From the NCBI GenBank assembly GCA_900540145.1, contig UQEW01000002.1:1-54042 (forward strand): a DNA stretch of 54,042 nucleotides, read 5' to 3'. This stretch comes from an uncultured Eubacteriales bacterium. GTDB taxonomy: Bacteria > Bacillota > Clostridia > Peptostreptococcales > Anaerovoracaceae. A model generated the notes under the pieces. The model did not search any database. It saw only the letters and a program-made list of their open reading frames with translations, and had not been told where the DNA came from. How positions within the stretch are numbered: position 1 is the stretch's first letter; each line of letters opens with the position of its first letter. Of the stretch, positions 34,422-43,130 are shown in pieces. The position numbers were made by a program, and so were the translations under genes.

Positions 34422-34730
34422 ATGACAAAGACATATAGAATAAAGAATAGATTCAGATTTACTTTTTTCGTTGCGGCAGCATTTATTTTGATCACTATAT
34501 CTGCCAATCTCATTTTAGGACTGGATACTGCCAACAGCCAGACAATCACTGAATACGATGAAGTCAAAATTTCATACGGAGATACGCTTTGGACCATAGC
34601 AGAAAAATACATGTCGGATAGCAATGATATTAGAAAGTCTGTTTACCAGTTGTGCCAATTGAATGACATAAGTGCGGATGAGCTTTATGCCGGGATGACA
34701 ATCATCGTTCCGATTAATAAAAGTATATGA
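34422..34730 (+). CDS. YneA-like LysM cell division suppressor, SOS-regulated
   Basis: This 102-residue protein has the YneA layout: a short basic N-terminus, one membrane segment (about 14-33) and an extracellular LysM domain (about 46-98) with ISYGDTLWTIAEKY and ADELYAGMTIIVP. In B. subtilis YneA (105 residues) is made during the SOS response and delays division. Two LexA boxes around the promoter support the same role here. lexA, usually adjacent in Bacillus, is not in the window. It is the only + strand gene in the right half. Overall identity to YneA is low, so the name rests on layout and regulation. Confidence 0.8.
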   Translation: MTKTYRIKNRFRFTFFVAAAFILITISANLILGLDTANSQTITEYDEVKISYGDTLWTIAEKYMSDSNDIRKSVYQLCQLNDISADELYAGMTIIVPINKSI

Positions 34731-34785
34731 CAATTCAAAACACATATTACATATATAATTTACCAGGGTATAAATATATAGTAAC

Positions 34786-34831
34786 GCAAAAAAAATCGCT
34801 TAAAACGGAAAATAGAGCCTCGATTTTTTGC
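34786..34831 (+). terminator. Possible terminator of the yneA-like gene
   Basis: GCAAAAAAAATCG pairs with CGATTTTTTGC (11 pairs, two-base bulge) across a 22-base loop, 55 bases after the stop. The T-run is within the stem, so efficiency is uncertain. Confidence 0.4.
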
Positions 34832-34993
34832 AAATCATTTCATTAGGTGAAAGTAAAGAAAGAAGAATGTAAAACTAATATTCAGAAGCAATGTGCATAG
34901 TATTTATTATAGATATAGAAAAGTTAAGATATAAAGAAGATTATATTTGGTGTGAAACAAGACGAAACAACTAAATCATTCTTAAAGGCGTGA

Positions 34994-35040
34994 TAACTAT
35001 TCCGAAAATTGTTATTTTAGGAATAGTTACCTCTCTTTTT
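34994..35040 (+). terminator. Long hairpin with T-rich tail in the gap
   Basis: TAACTATTCC / GGAATAGTTA (10 bp), one mismatch, then AAAAT / ATTTT around a TGTT loop, followed by CCTCTCTTTTT. The tail suits the + strand, although no + gene lies close upstream. Confidence 0.45.
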
Positions 35041-35082
35041 AGAATCACCTTCCTCTTTAAACGACAATCTTACAAATCTTAT

Positions 35083-35511
35083 TTATATATTAGAATCCAA
35101 ATAGCTTTGAAGTATTATTACTGCTGCTTGTTTATCGATAACTTGTTTTCTCTTGGCTCTGGATACGTCGGCTTCTATAAGAACTTTTTCTGCCATTACA
35201 GTAGTAAGTCTTTCATCCTGCCAGACTATTTTTACATCTTTCATGCCGCTGCTTCTAAGCTTGTTTTCCAGCATTGTTCTGAATTCATATACTTTCTCTG
35301 TCTGTATGCTGTCGCTTCCGTCAAGTTTTTTAGGCAGACCTATGACCACTGTATCGCATTGATATTCCTTTATCATATCCAAAATTTTACCGGTGTCTTT
35401 TCTTATTCCGACTCTCTCTAAAGTGGTTATTCCCTGAGCGGTATATCCGAGAGGATCTGATACTGCAATTCCAACGGTTTTATCTCCTACGTCCAGTCCT
35501 ATTTTTCTCAT
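35083..35511 (-). CDS. ruvX: Putative Holliday junction resolvase RuvX / YqgF (pre-16S rRNA nuclease)
   Basis: This 142-residue RNase H-fold protein carries the YqgF blocks GLDVGDKTVGIAVSDPLG at residues 5-22, VVIGLPKKLDGS near 55, and WQDERLTTVMAEK near 98 with the catalytic acidic residues, then KQVIDKQAAVIILQ-type helix with a final aspartate. Family members process the 5' end of 16S rRNA in E. coli. The order alaS-ireB-ruvX is conserved in Firmicutes. AGGAGC precedes the ATG. Confidence 0.93.
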   Translation of the reverse strand: MRKIGLDVGDKTVGIAVSDPLGYTAQGITTLERVGIRKDTGKILDMIKEYQCDTVVIGLPKKLDGSDSIQTEKVYEFRTMLENKLRSSGMKDVKIVWQDERLTTVMAEKVLIEADVSRAKRKQVIDKQAAVIILQSYLDSNI

Positions 35512-35558
35512 ATTTGCTCCTGTTTCATATTTATATTCATATAAATTAATAGAAAAAT

Positions 35559-35591
35559 AAAAATCGGACGTTTGAAATGCGTCCGATTTTT
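35559..35591 (-). terminator. Terminator after ireB
   Basis: AAAAATCGGACG / CGTCCGATTTTT, 12-bp stem with a 9-base loop. On the - strand it is followed by TTATTTTTC. It separates ireB from ruvX. Confidence 0.82.
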
Positions 35592-35596
35592 AGTGA

Positions 35597-35842
35597 TTAT
35601 TCTACGTCGATGTATTCTCTAAGCATTTCTGCGACCAGCTCGTCACGATCCACACCTTTGATTAAAGTTCTCGCATTATTGTAGCTTGTAATGTAAGACG
35701 GGTCTCCGGAAATGATGTAACCAACCAGCTGATCAACAGGATTGTAATCTTTTTCCTCTAAAGCGTCATAAACCTCTTTCAATATTTGTTTATTAGTCTT
35801 TTGAGTCTTAAATGAGTCGAACATCTTAGTGCTTTTATCCAT
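35597..35842 (-). CDS. ireB: IreB family regulatory phosphoprotein (UPF0297)
   Basis: This 81-residue protein matches IreB/YrzL: KILKEVYDALEEKDYNPVDQLVGYI-like middle (NPVDQLVGYIISGDPSYIT) and a C-terminus with NARTLIKGVDRDELVAEML. In Enterococcus faecalis IreB is phosphorylated by the PASTA kinase IreK on threonines near the N-terminus and influences cephalosporin resistance. N-terminal threonines are present here (T5, T13, T16). GGAGG precedes the start. It lies between alaS and ruvX as expected. Confidence 0.95.
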   Translation of the reverse strand: MDKSTKMFDSFKTQKTNKQILKEVYDALEEKDYNPVDQLVGYIISGDPSYITSYNNARTLIKGVDRDELVAEMLREYIDVE

Positions 35843-35901
35843 TATGATCCTCCTGTTTCTATTCCGGTTAACGTAACTACTGCCCCATATTATTGATTAT
35901 A

Positions 35902-38520
35902 CTATGATAAAAGTTTTTCTGCAACATCAAAAGCATCTTTTATTTTTGAAGCATCTTTTGCACCGGCTTGGGCCATATTGGCTTTTCCGCCACCGCCGCC
36001 GCCTGCTGCTTTTGCTATCTCTTTTATCATTTTTCCGGCGTTAAAACCATTTTCTACTAAATCATCGGTAAGTGAAACTAAAAATGTAACTTTTTCTCCG
36101 TTTACAGCAGCGAATACCATACAAGTATTTTTTGCTGAAGCTTTAATGTCATCTGACAAAGTCCTTAAATCGTCTATGCTGTAATCTTTAAATTCTTTAG
36201 TTATAAGCTTTTTACCGTTTATCTCCGTTGCATCAGCAATGAGAGTATCTGCTGCGCTGCCCATGGCATCTTTTTTCAGCTCCTCTATTTCTTTCCTTAA
36301 AGATTTTACTTCCTCAGCTATTGATAACGCCTTGTCTGCAAGAGTCTGCTTATTACATTTTAACTTGTTTGCTGTTTCTGCAATAATATTTTCGTCAGCA
36401 TTTACTTCAGATAATATACCGGATGCTGTCACTGCCTCAATTCTTCTTACTCCAGAGGCTATACCGCTTTCGGAAATGATTTTGAAGGCGCCTATCTCAC
36501 CTGTATTGTTTACATGAGTTCCGCCGCATAACTCTATGGACCAATCTCCTGCATTAACTACCCTTACATTTTGTCCGTATTTTTCTCCGAACAAAGCCAT
36601 AGCGCCTGTTTTCCTAGCTTCCTCTATGGACATCTGAGAAACGTTTACAGGTAAAAATTCATTTATTTTGTTGTTTACTTTCTCTTCTACTTCTTTTAAC
36701 TGCTGCTGGCTGACAGCTTCAAAGTGATTGAAATCAAATCTCAATACAGATTCATTGACGCTGGAGCCGGCTTGCTGAACGTGGTCTCCCAAAACTTCGC
36801 GAAGAGCCTTTTGCAGTAAGTGAGTAGCCGTATGGTTCCGTGCCGTAAGATTGCGTTTTACAGCGTCAATGCGGCAATCCGCCATATCTCCTGTTTTAAT
36901 AACACCCTCAATTACATGACAGCTGTGAGATATTATGCCGTCATTTTTCTCCACTGAATATACTTGAGCCTTTCCGTTTTTAGTTGACAGAATACCTTTA
37001 TCGGAAACTTGCCCGCCTCCTTCAGCATAAAACGGAGTTTTATTTAAGAAAATTCTTATATCTTGCCCCTCGACAGCCTCGTTACAAGCGCCGTCTTCCC
37101 CGGCTAAAGCGATAATTTCGGCATTGTCTTGCAACCTATCATAACCTGTAAATACCGTTTCCTCCAGTCCTTGCAAATTCTTGTTTTCCTTCCAGGCTTC
37201 TGCCTCAGTATTTTTGCGGCCTTTTCTTCCTTGCTCCTTTTGGCGATTCATATTGTCATTAAAGCCGTCTGTGTCAGCCGTCATACCGTTTTCCGCCAGG
37301 ATTTCTTCCGTAAGCTCCAGAGGGAAACCATAAGTATCATAAAGCTTAAAAGCCTTTTCCCCATCCAGGACGGTTTTTCCTGATGCTTTCAGCTCCTGTA
37401 CATATTCTGATATTATAGCTTCGCCTTGGTCGATTGTTGAAGCGAATTTTTCTTCTTCAACAGTTATTATTTTTTGTATATAATCCTTTTTCTCGAGCAA
37501 TTCAGGATATGCTTCGCCTGATACTTCTATTACTCTATCGGAAAGTTCTGAAAGGAAAGGTCCTTTTATTCCCAATGTACGGCCGTGTCTGGCTGCCCTT
37601 CTCAGCAGTCTCCTAAGCACATATCCTCTGCCTTCGTTGCTCGGCATTATTCCATCCGCTATCATGAAAGTAATGGAACGAAGGTGGTCTGTTATTATCC
37701 TGATGGAAACATCGGTAGGAACTTGACCGTCTTTGTATTCCACACCGCTCTTCATCACAACACCGTCTAAAATATGGCGTATTGTATCTATATCAAAGAT
37801 AGAGTCTACACCTTGCATTATGCATGCCATTCTCTCAAGTCCCATACCTGTATCGATGTTGGGATGCTCAAGAGGTGTGTAGCTGCCGTCTTCTTCCTTA
37901 GAAAACTGAGTAAACACATGATTCCAGAACTCAAGATATCTGTCGCAGTCACATCCCGGTTTGCAATCAGGTTTGCCGCAGCCATATTCAGGACCTCTGT
38001 CAAAGTACAGCTCTGAGCAAGGTCCACATGGTCCAAGACCTATTTCCCAGAAGTTGTCGTCTTTGCCAAGGCGTACGATTCTTTCTTCAGGCATACCTAA
38101 GCTTTTCCATATTTCTACAGCCTCGTCGTCGTCTTGATAAACTGTAGCCCATATCCGTTCAAAAGGCATGTTAAGCCACTGGGTCATAAATTCAAGTCCC
38201 CATGACAAAGATTCTTTTTTGAAATAGTCTCCAAAGGAGAAGTTGCCCAGCATTTCGAAAAAAGTTCCATGTCTGGCCGTGATGCCGACGTTATCTATGT
38301 CTCCTGTTCTTATGCACTTTTGGCAAGTAGTCATTCTTTTAGCCGGAGGGGTCTCTATGCCGGCAAAATACTTTTTCAAAGGTGCCATTCCTGAGTTTAT
38401 TATCAAAAGACTGTTATCGTCTTTAGGTATCAAAGACGCACTTTTAGCTGCATAATGTCCCTTGCTTACGTAAAAGTCTTTAAATCGCTTTCTTATTTCA
38501 TTCAAACCTAACTTTTCCAT
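35902..38520 (-). CDS. alaS: Alanine-tRNA ligase
   Basis: AlaS charges tRNA-Ala and edits mischarged Ser/Gly. The 872-residue protein starts MEKLGLNEIRKRFKDFY. Class II motif 2 is near RMTTCQKCIRTGDIDNVG. The editing domain has HTATHLL near 560 and the metal-binding CGGTHV near 665. A glycine-rich AAGGGGGGKANMAQAG segment ends the C-Ala domain. I reject the seven-residue upstream extension from a TTG, because AGGAGG lies 9 bases before ATG 38520. The leader is short and shows no T-box. Confidence 0.97.
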   Translation of the reverse strand: MEKLGLNEIRKRFKDFYVSKGHYAAKSASLIPKDDNSLLIINSGMAPLKKYFAGIETPPAKRMTTCQKCIRTGDIDNVGITARHGTFFEMLGNFSFGDYFKKESLSWGLEFMTQWLNMPFERIWATVYQDDDEAVEIWKSLGMPEERIVRLGKDDNFWEIGLGPCGPCSELYFDRGPEYGCGKPDCKPGCDCDRYLEFWNHVFTQFSKEEDGSYTPLEHPNIDTGMGLERMACIMQGVDSIFDIDTIRHILDGVVMKSGVEYKDGQVPTDVSIRIITDHLRSITFMIADGIMPSNEGRGYVLRRLLRRAARHGRTLGIKGPFLSELSDRVIEVSGEAYPELLEKKDYIQKIITVEEEKFASTIDQGEAIISEYVQELKASGKTVLDGEKAFKLYDTYGFPLELTEEILAENGMTADTDGFNDNMNRQKEQGRKGRKNTEAEAWKENKNLQGLEETVFTGYDRLQDNAEIIALAGEDGACNEAVEGQDIRIFLNKTPFYAEGGGQVSDKGILSTKNGKAQVYSVEKNDGIISHSCHVIEGVIKTGDMADCRIDAVKRNLTARNHTATHLLQKALREVLGDHVQQAGSSVNESVLRFDFNHFEAVSQQQLKEVEEKVNNKINEFLPVNVSQMSIEEARKTGAMALFGEKYGQNVRVVNAGDWSIELCGGTHVNNTGEIGAFKIISESGIASGVRRIEAVTASGILSEVNADENIIAETANKLKCNKQTLADKALSIAEEVKSLRKEIEELKKDAMGSAADTLIADATEINGKKLITKEFKDYSIDDLRTLSDDIKASAKNTCMVFAAVNGEKVTFLVSLTDDLVENGFNAGKMIKEIAKAAGGGGGGKANMAQAGAKDASKIKDAFDVAEKLLS

Positions 38521-38547
38521 GAGTAAAATCCTCCTAAACAATAGTAT

Positions 38548-38576
38548 ATTTTAACACATAGATATAAGAAAGTCTA
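38548..38576 (-). promoter_or_regulatory. SigA promoter of alaS
   Basis: On the - strand: TAGACT (38576-38571), 17-bp spacer ending in TGT, then TAAAAT (38553-38548). The extended -10 helps a weak -35. The predicted leader is only about 20 bases. Confidence 0.6.
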
Positions 38577-38625
38577 TAAAAAACGCTCTCCTCGAGGCTT
38601 AAGAAGATTTGCCCGGGAAGAGCGT
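38577..38625 (-). terminator. Terminator after small membrane protein gene
   Basis: ACGCTCT and AGAGCGT pair across a GC-rich loop that contains CTCGAG and CCCGGG; on the - strand a TTTTTT run follows. Confidence 0.7.
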
Positions 38626-38641
38626 CTTTAATCAATGATAT

Positions 38642-38854
38642 TTACATCTGACTTTTTAGGTTGCGTGCCATTTCTGTAACATCCTGCCCTACGTTAAGCA
38701 CCTCTTCTTTGACTCCATTCATATCTTCGATAGTATTTTTAACGTCTTTTTTGAGCTGCTGTTTGGCAGAAGGTTTCATACATCCATAAGCTACAGCACA
38801 GGCGGTTCCAACAGCCGCCAAAGTCACCATTGCAGTTGTAGCTGCTTTATGCAT
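38642..38854 (-). CDS. Small membrane-anchored helical protein, function unknown
   Basis: This 70-residue protein starts MHKAATTAMVTLAAVGTA, a hydrophobic anchor (about 5-26), followed by a charged amphipathic helix rich in Lys, Glu and Val (residues 35-65). The layout recalls YtxH-like stress proteins, but no diagnostic motif is present. GGGAG lies 7 bases before ATG 38854, so the TTG at 38872 is not used. The gene lies alone between gdhA and alaS and is followed by its own terminator. Confidence 0.75.
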   Translation of the reverse strand: MHKAATTAMVTLAAVGTACAVAYGCMKPSAKQQLKKDVKNTIEDMNGVKEEVLNVGQDVTEMARNLKSQM

Positions 38855-38954
38855 AAAATCACTCCCTTTCAAGAGTATTATCTGAAAAAGCAGATGAATT
38901 TATGCTGTAACAATTAACCATTAAGTGTTATCAAAAAATGATTTTTAATATGAT

Positions 38955-40289
38955 TTATACGTATCCTTGTTCTCTCATGGTTTTTACTACGCGTCTGAAA
39001 CCTGCAATATTGGCGCCTGACAGATAATCTCCTGCTCTGTCGTAATCTGAAGCTGCAGTCTCTACTTGAATCCAGATGTTTTTCATTATATCTTGAAGCT
39101 GTTGGTCAACCTTTTCAAAGCTTTTCTTTACCCTCATGCTGTTTTGTGACATTTCGAGGGCAGAAACGGCAACTCCTCCGGCGTTAGAAGCTTTTCCTGG
39201 CATAAATAACACATTGTTAGCCTGAAGGTATTGAGTCGCTTCTTCCGTAGTTGGCATGTTGGCTCCTTCGGCTACGGCAAAACAGCCATTGGATACTAGT
39301 TTTTTAGCGTCTTCAAGATCAAGTTCATATTGAATAGCGCACGGAAGGGCTACATCGCATTTTACTTCCCAAACTTTTTTACCATCAAAGTATTGTGCAG
39401 ATTTTACTTCTTTGACGTAATCGCTGATTCTTCCACGCTTAACTTCCTTTATATCTTTTACGATATCGACTTTGATTCCATCCGGGTCATAAACATATCC
39501 GTTGGAATCACTTACAGTGACAACTTTTGCTCCCATTTGCTGCGCCTTTTCAACTGCATATATGGCTACATTACCGGAGCCGGATACCGCTACAGTAGCG
39601 CCTTTAATGGTCTTTCCGTTTGCATTCAGCATTTCTTCCGTTATATATACAAGTCCGTATCCGGTGGCTTCAGTCCTTACAAAAGAGCCTCCAAAGCGCA
39701 GACCTTTGCCTGTGATAGTTCCTTCGTACTGATTTGTTAATCTCTTGTACTGACCGAATAGATAACCTATTTCACGGGCGCCTACGCCTATATCTCCTGC
39801 GGGAACATCTTCGTTAGGACCTATATATTTGAAAAGTTCGCTCATGAAGCTTTGGCAGAATGCCATCACTTCTCTGTCGGATTTGCCCTTTGGGTCAAAA
39901 TTTGCACCGCCTTTTCCTCCGCCTATAGACTGACCTGTCAAAGCATTCTTGAAAGTCTGTTCAAAAGCCAGAAAATTAAGAATGCTTCGATTTACTGTAG
40001 GATGAAAACGAAGTCCTCCTTTATATGGACCCAGTGCACTGTTGAACTGTATTCTATAGCCTCTGTTTATATGAAGTTCACCTTTATCGTCTACCCATGG
40101 CACTCTGAAAGAAATGCTTCTTTCAGGCTCTACAATTCTCTCAAGAAGTTTAATCTTTTTATATTCTGTTTCATGAGCCTTTACAACAGGTTCAACGGAC
40201 TGCAGCACTTCCTTCACAGCCAATTGAAATTCCGGTTCGCCGGGGTTCATCTTGCGAACCCTCTCCATTACTTCTTCTATATACGTCAT
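38955..40289 (-). CDS. gdhA: NADP-type glutamate dehydrogenase
   Basis: This 444-residue enzyme interconverts glutamate and 2-oxoglutarate plus ammonia. The active-site blocks are GPYKGGLRFHP (K90), QTFKNALTG (K114) and GGGKGGANFDPKGKSD (K126). The dinucleotide fold has SGSGNVAIYAVEKA near 236, followed by VTVSDSNG, where the hydroxyl residue after the second strand favours NADP(H). The length also fits the small, hexameric NADP class. It has its own promoter and GGAGGG ribosome site. In amino-acid fermenters it may feed NADPH to the bifurcating complex; this link is inference. Confidence 0.95.
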   Translation of the reverse strand: MTYIEEVMERVRKMNPGEPEFQLAVKEVLQSVEPVVKAHETEYKKIKLLERIVEPERSISFRVPWVDDKGELHINRGYRIQFNSALGPYKGGLRFHPTVNRSILNFLAFEQTFKNALTGQSIGGGKGGANFDPKGKSDREVMAFCQSFMSELFKYIGPNEDVPAGDIGVGAREIGYLFGQYKRLTNQYEGTITGKGLRFGGSFVRTEATGYGLVYITEEMLNANGKTIKGATVAVSGSGNVAIYAVEKAQQMGAKVVTVSDSNGYVYDPDGIKVDIVKDIKEVKRGRISDYVKEVKSAQYFDGKKVWEVKCDVALPCAIQYELDLEDAKKLVSNGCFAVAEGANMPTTEEATQYLQANNVLFMPGKASNAGGVAVSALEMSQNSMRVKKSFEKVDQQLQDIMKNIWIQVETAASDYDRAGDYLSGANIAGFRRVVKTMREQGYV

Positions 40290-40343
40290 ATCTGCCCTCC
40301 TTAACTAATAATTCAATGACTTATGTAAGTATTTTAAAAACAA

Positions 40344-40372
40344 ATAATAAATTAAAACATATTTAAAGTCAA
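40344..40372 (-). promoter_or_regulatory. SigA promoter of gdhA
   Basis: On the - strand: TTGACT (40372-40367), 17-bp spacer, TATTAT (40349-40344), 54 bases before the gdhA start. Near consensus, in an AT-rich gap of 142 bases. Confidence 0.8.
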
Positions 40373-40431
40373 GTATATGCAGACAAATATATTGTATATT
40401 ATTACAAATAAATTGTTGGATTTTTATCAAT

Positions 40432-41490
40432 TCAAACAATAATTCCTCCGCCTATAACTCTTTCACCATCATAAAACACCATTGATTGCCCTGGGGCAGC
40501 TGCTCTTTGAGGCTCTTTAAAAGTAACAGACACAAAATCTTCTCCTACATTCAGCATTCCTTCAGCAGGCATGGCTTGATATCTTATTTTTGCATAAATG
40601 TCAGTACCGTTGAAAGCTGATTGGTTATTGCCTGGGAAAAAACAATCTTTACATAATACTTTTCTTGTAAATAAATCGTCATTATCCCCTATTACAATCT
40701 CGTTTTTTTCGCTTTCTATCTTGATAATAAACGCAGGTTTTCCTAAAGCGATGCCGAGACCTTTTCTTTGTCCAACAGTATAGTATACTATTCCTTTATG
40801 ACGTCCGAGTATCTTTCCTTGTTTGTCGACGAAATTTCCCTCTGAAAAATTAAATCCTTTTTCTTTAATATATTGGGCATATTCTTCGGAATCATCAATA
40901 AAACAAATCTCTTGGCTGTCTTCCTTTTCCGCATTAGACATGTTTTTTTCTCTTGCCAACTCTCTTATACTGGCCTTGTCGGAAAATTCGCCTAAAGGGA
41001 AAATGAGGCGGCTCAGGATATCTTGTCCTAACCTATATAACATATATGACTGGTCCTTTTTTGCATTTGCTGCTTTTTTTACATAAAACAGATTTTCCTT
41101 CTCATCAAAGTCTATCCTGCTGTAATGGCCTGTTGCTATATAATACGCGCCTATACTGTCAGCATGCTCGACAAGTTTTTTAAATTTTACTGTCGGGTTA
41201 CATATAATACACGGATTTGGTGTTCTTCCTTCAGCATATTCCCTGCAAAAATTATCAGCGACAGTTCTGTTGAATTCATCAGACACATCTTCACAAATCA
41301 GTTCTATTCCCAGTTGATTGGCAGTGTCTATTGCATCTTGTCTGCCTTTTATATTATTTCCTGTAACATCAAAATAATATCCTGTTACTTCAAAACCTTT
41401 TTCCATCAATAACAAAGCAGCGGTAGTGCTATCCACTCCGCCGCTTAAACCAAGCAATACTTTTTTCTTATTCAGCTTCAACTTCGTCAT
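40432..41490 (-). CDS. mnmA: tRNA-specific 2-thiouridylase MnmA
   Basis: MnmA adds sulfur to U34 of tRNA Lys, Glu and Gln. The PP-loop is LSGGVDST at residues 15-22. The catalytic cysteines are in TPNPCIICN and SQEICFIDD; ATGHYSRID and YYTVGQRKGLGIALGKP are further marks. The start is ATG 41490, inside the iscU end, with GAGG 9 bases upstream; the ORF can be read about 29 codons further, but that would lie within iscU. The 352 residues fit. It completes an iscS-iscU-mnmA sulfur relay operon. Confidence 0.93.
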   Translation of the reverse strand: MTKLKLNKKKVLLGLSGGVDSTTAALLLMEKGFEVTGYYFDVTGNNIKGRQDAIDTANQLGIELICEDVSDEFNRTVADNFCREYAEGRTPNPCIICNPTVKFKKLVEHADSIGAYYIATGHYSRIDFDEKENLFYVKKAANAKKDQSYMLYRLGQDILSRLIFPLGEFSDKASIRELAREKNMSNAEKEDSQEICFIDDSEEYAQYIKEKGFNFSEGNFVDKQGKILGRHKGIVYYTVGQRKGLGIALGKPAFIIKIESEKNEIVIGDNDDLFTRKVLCKDCFFPGNNQSAFNGTDIYAKIRYQAMPAEGMLNVGEDFVSVTFKEPQRAAAPGQSMVFYDGERVIGGGIIV

Positions 41491-41920
41491 GTTCGTCATC
41501 CTCGTCCGCATTTGGGTCATAGCCCTCAAGTGCTGCGTAATGCTTTCCGTTTTTTTGCGCGTAATCATAAATTGCATTTTTTATAGCTTTATCTGCCAAA
41601 ACGGAACAGTGGATTTTTACAGGAGGCAGACCTCCCAGCTCGTCTATTATCTGTTTATTGGTCAGTTCCAAAGCTTCTTCAACGGTTTTTCCTATTATCA
41701 TCGATGTCGCCATGCTGGATGAGGCGATAGCGCTTCCGCATCCAAATGTTTTGAATTTGGCGTCAGTAATCTTTTCATCGTCATCCACTTTAATCTGTAT
41801 CTGCATCATATCGCCGCAAACAGGGCTTCCGTATACTCCTGTTCCGTCTGGATTTTCCAATTCTCCTACATTTTTAGGATTTAAAAAATTGTCCATTACT
41901 ATATCGTTATACAATGCCAT
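41468..41920 (-). CDS. iscU: Fe-S cluster scaffold IscU/NifU-N
   Basis: This 150-residue scaffold has the three ligand cysteines of IscU at C35 (SPVCGD), C61 (TFGCGSA) and C105 (KIHCSVLA), plus D37. The family LPPVKIHC motif is kept. A highly acidic tail after residue 135 (DEDDEHDEVEAE) is unusual and is the segment that overlaps mnmA by 23 bases. The gene lies 6 bases after iscS, which donates sulfur. It makes clusters probably needed by the many Fe-S proteins in this window. Confidence 0.93.
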   Translation of the reverse strand: MALYNDIVMDNFLNPKNVGELENPDGTGVYGSPVCGDMMQIQIKVDDDEKITDAKFKTFGCGSAIASSSMATSMIIGKTVEEALELTNKQIIDELGGLPPVKIHCSVLADKAIKNAIYDYAQKNGKHYAALEGYDPNADEDDEHDEVEAE

Positions 41921-41926
41921 AATCTC

Positions 41927-43096
41927 CTACCAACCTTTCACTGAATTTACTGAAGAAATTTCTCTGAGTTTTGCTACTACAGTCTTTAAGTTGTCCACTA
42001 CATAATCGATATCTTCCTTAGTTGTAAAATCTCCTACGGTAAATCTGACTGTACCGTGAATCATTTCTACCGGAACTCCCAGAGCTGACAGCACATGGGA
42101 CGGTTCCAAAGAAGCGGATGAACATGCTGAACCTGTAGAAACGCTTATACCGAATTGATTTAGCAGCAGAAGGATAGCCTCTCCTTCTATATACTCAAAA
42201 GTTACATTTAAATTTCCCGGATGCCTGTGCTCCATGGTACCGTTGACGAAAGTATCCGGAATCTCGTTGATTATTCTGTCTTTTAAATAATCTCTGAGCT
42301 GAGTGCAATGCTTTACATGGTTATCAAAATTTGCTTTCGCCAGTTCAGCTGCCTTTCCGAAACCTACTATGCCGGGAAGGTTCTCTGTTCCTGCCCTCTT
42401 GCGATTTTCTTGGGCGCCTCCATACATATAATTAGCTATGGACACGCCTTTTCTGATGTATAAAGCACCTACGCCCTTAGGCCCATAAATTTTATGCGAT
42501 GATAAGGACATCATATCTACTCCCATATCTTTAACATCAATGGGCACATTCCCTAATCCTTGTACAGCGTCTGTATGGAAAAGAACTTTATGTCTCTTGG
42601 CAATTGCTGCAGCCTCTTTAATAGGCTGTATAGTGCCGATTTCGTTGTTTACAAGCATTATGCTTATAAGTATGGTTTTATCTGTTATCGCCTCTTCCAA
42701 CTGCTTTAAATCAACGAACCCTTCTTTGTCTATATCTAAGTACGTAACCTGAAACCCGTCTTTTTCCAAAGCAGCGCAAGAGTGAAGCATGGCATGATGC
42801 TCAACTTTAGTAGTTATTATATGATTTCCTTTTGCCTTGAGCTTTTCTGCCGTACCGAACACGGCCCAATTGTCTGCCTCTGTGCCGCCTGCTGTAAAGA
42901 AGATTTCAGAAGGCTTTGCGTTTATCAGTTCGGCAACCTGCTCTCTTGCATGAGTAACAGCATCCTTTGATTCAAGGCCTTTATCGTATAAGCTGGAAGG
43001 ATTGCCGAATTTTTCTGTAAAATATGGTATCATTTCCTGTAAGACTTGGTCTTTAACCGGAGTAGTTGCTGAATAGTCTAAATATACGTTTCTCAT
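41927..43096 (-). CDS. iscS: Cysteine desulfurase IscS/NifS
   Basis: This PLP enzyme releases sulfur from cysteine as a persulfide. The PLP lysine K202 is in SSHKIYGPKG and the active cysteine C325 in STGSACSS, on a long loop typical of group I (IscS/NifS). EHHAMLHS near 100 and HTDAVQGLG near 174 bind the cofactor. I start at ATG 43096 (MRNVYLDYSATTP, the usual beginning), not at the 19-residue extension. GGAG lies 12 bases upstream, a long spacing. No iscR regulator gene is adjacent. Confidence 0.95.
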   Translation of the reverse strand: MRNVYLDYSATTPVKDQVLQEMIPYFTEKFGNPSSLYDKGLESKDAVTHAREQVAELINAKPSEIFFTAGGTEADNWAVFGTAEKLKAKGNHIITTKVEHHAMLHSCAALEKDGFQVTYLDIDKEGFVDLKQLEEAITDKTILISIMLVNNEIGTIQPIKEAAAIAKRHKVLFHTDAVQGLGNVPIDVKDMGVDMMSLSSHKIYGPKGVGALYIRKGVSIANYMYGGAQENRKRAGTENLPGIVGFGKAAELAKANFDNHVKHCTQLRDYLKDRIINEIPDTFVNGTMEHRHPGNLNVTFEYIEGEAILLLLNQFGISVSTGSACSSASLEPSHVLSALGVPVEMIHGTVRFTVGDFTTKEDIDYVVDNLKTVVAKLREISSVNSVKGW

Positions 43097-43130
43097 CTTG
43101 TTGCCGTTCTCCTTTTTCTTAATCCTATTT

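Larger units (their letters stand above)
34731..35082. other. AT-rich gap between yneA-like gene and ruvX
   Basis: No convincing gene is seen in either strand. The gap holds two hairpins (34786-34831 and 34994-35029), described separately, and otherwise featureless A/T-rich sequence with short purine-rich tracts. Confidence 0.6.

Noticed and set aside
34990..35421. 143-codon + strand frame opposite ruvX
   Set aside because: It overlaps ruvX, has Tyr/Phe/Cys-rich shadow composition and no ribosome site.
38521..38640. T-box riboswitch before alaS
   Set aside because: The predicted leader is only about 20 bases and no TGGNACCGCG-like T-box sequence is present.
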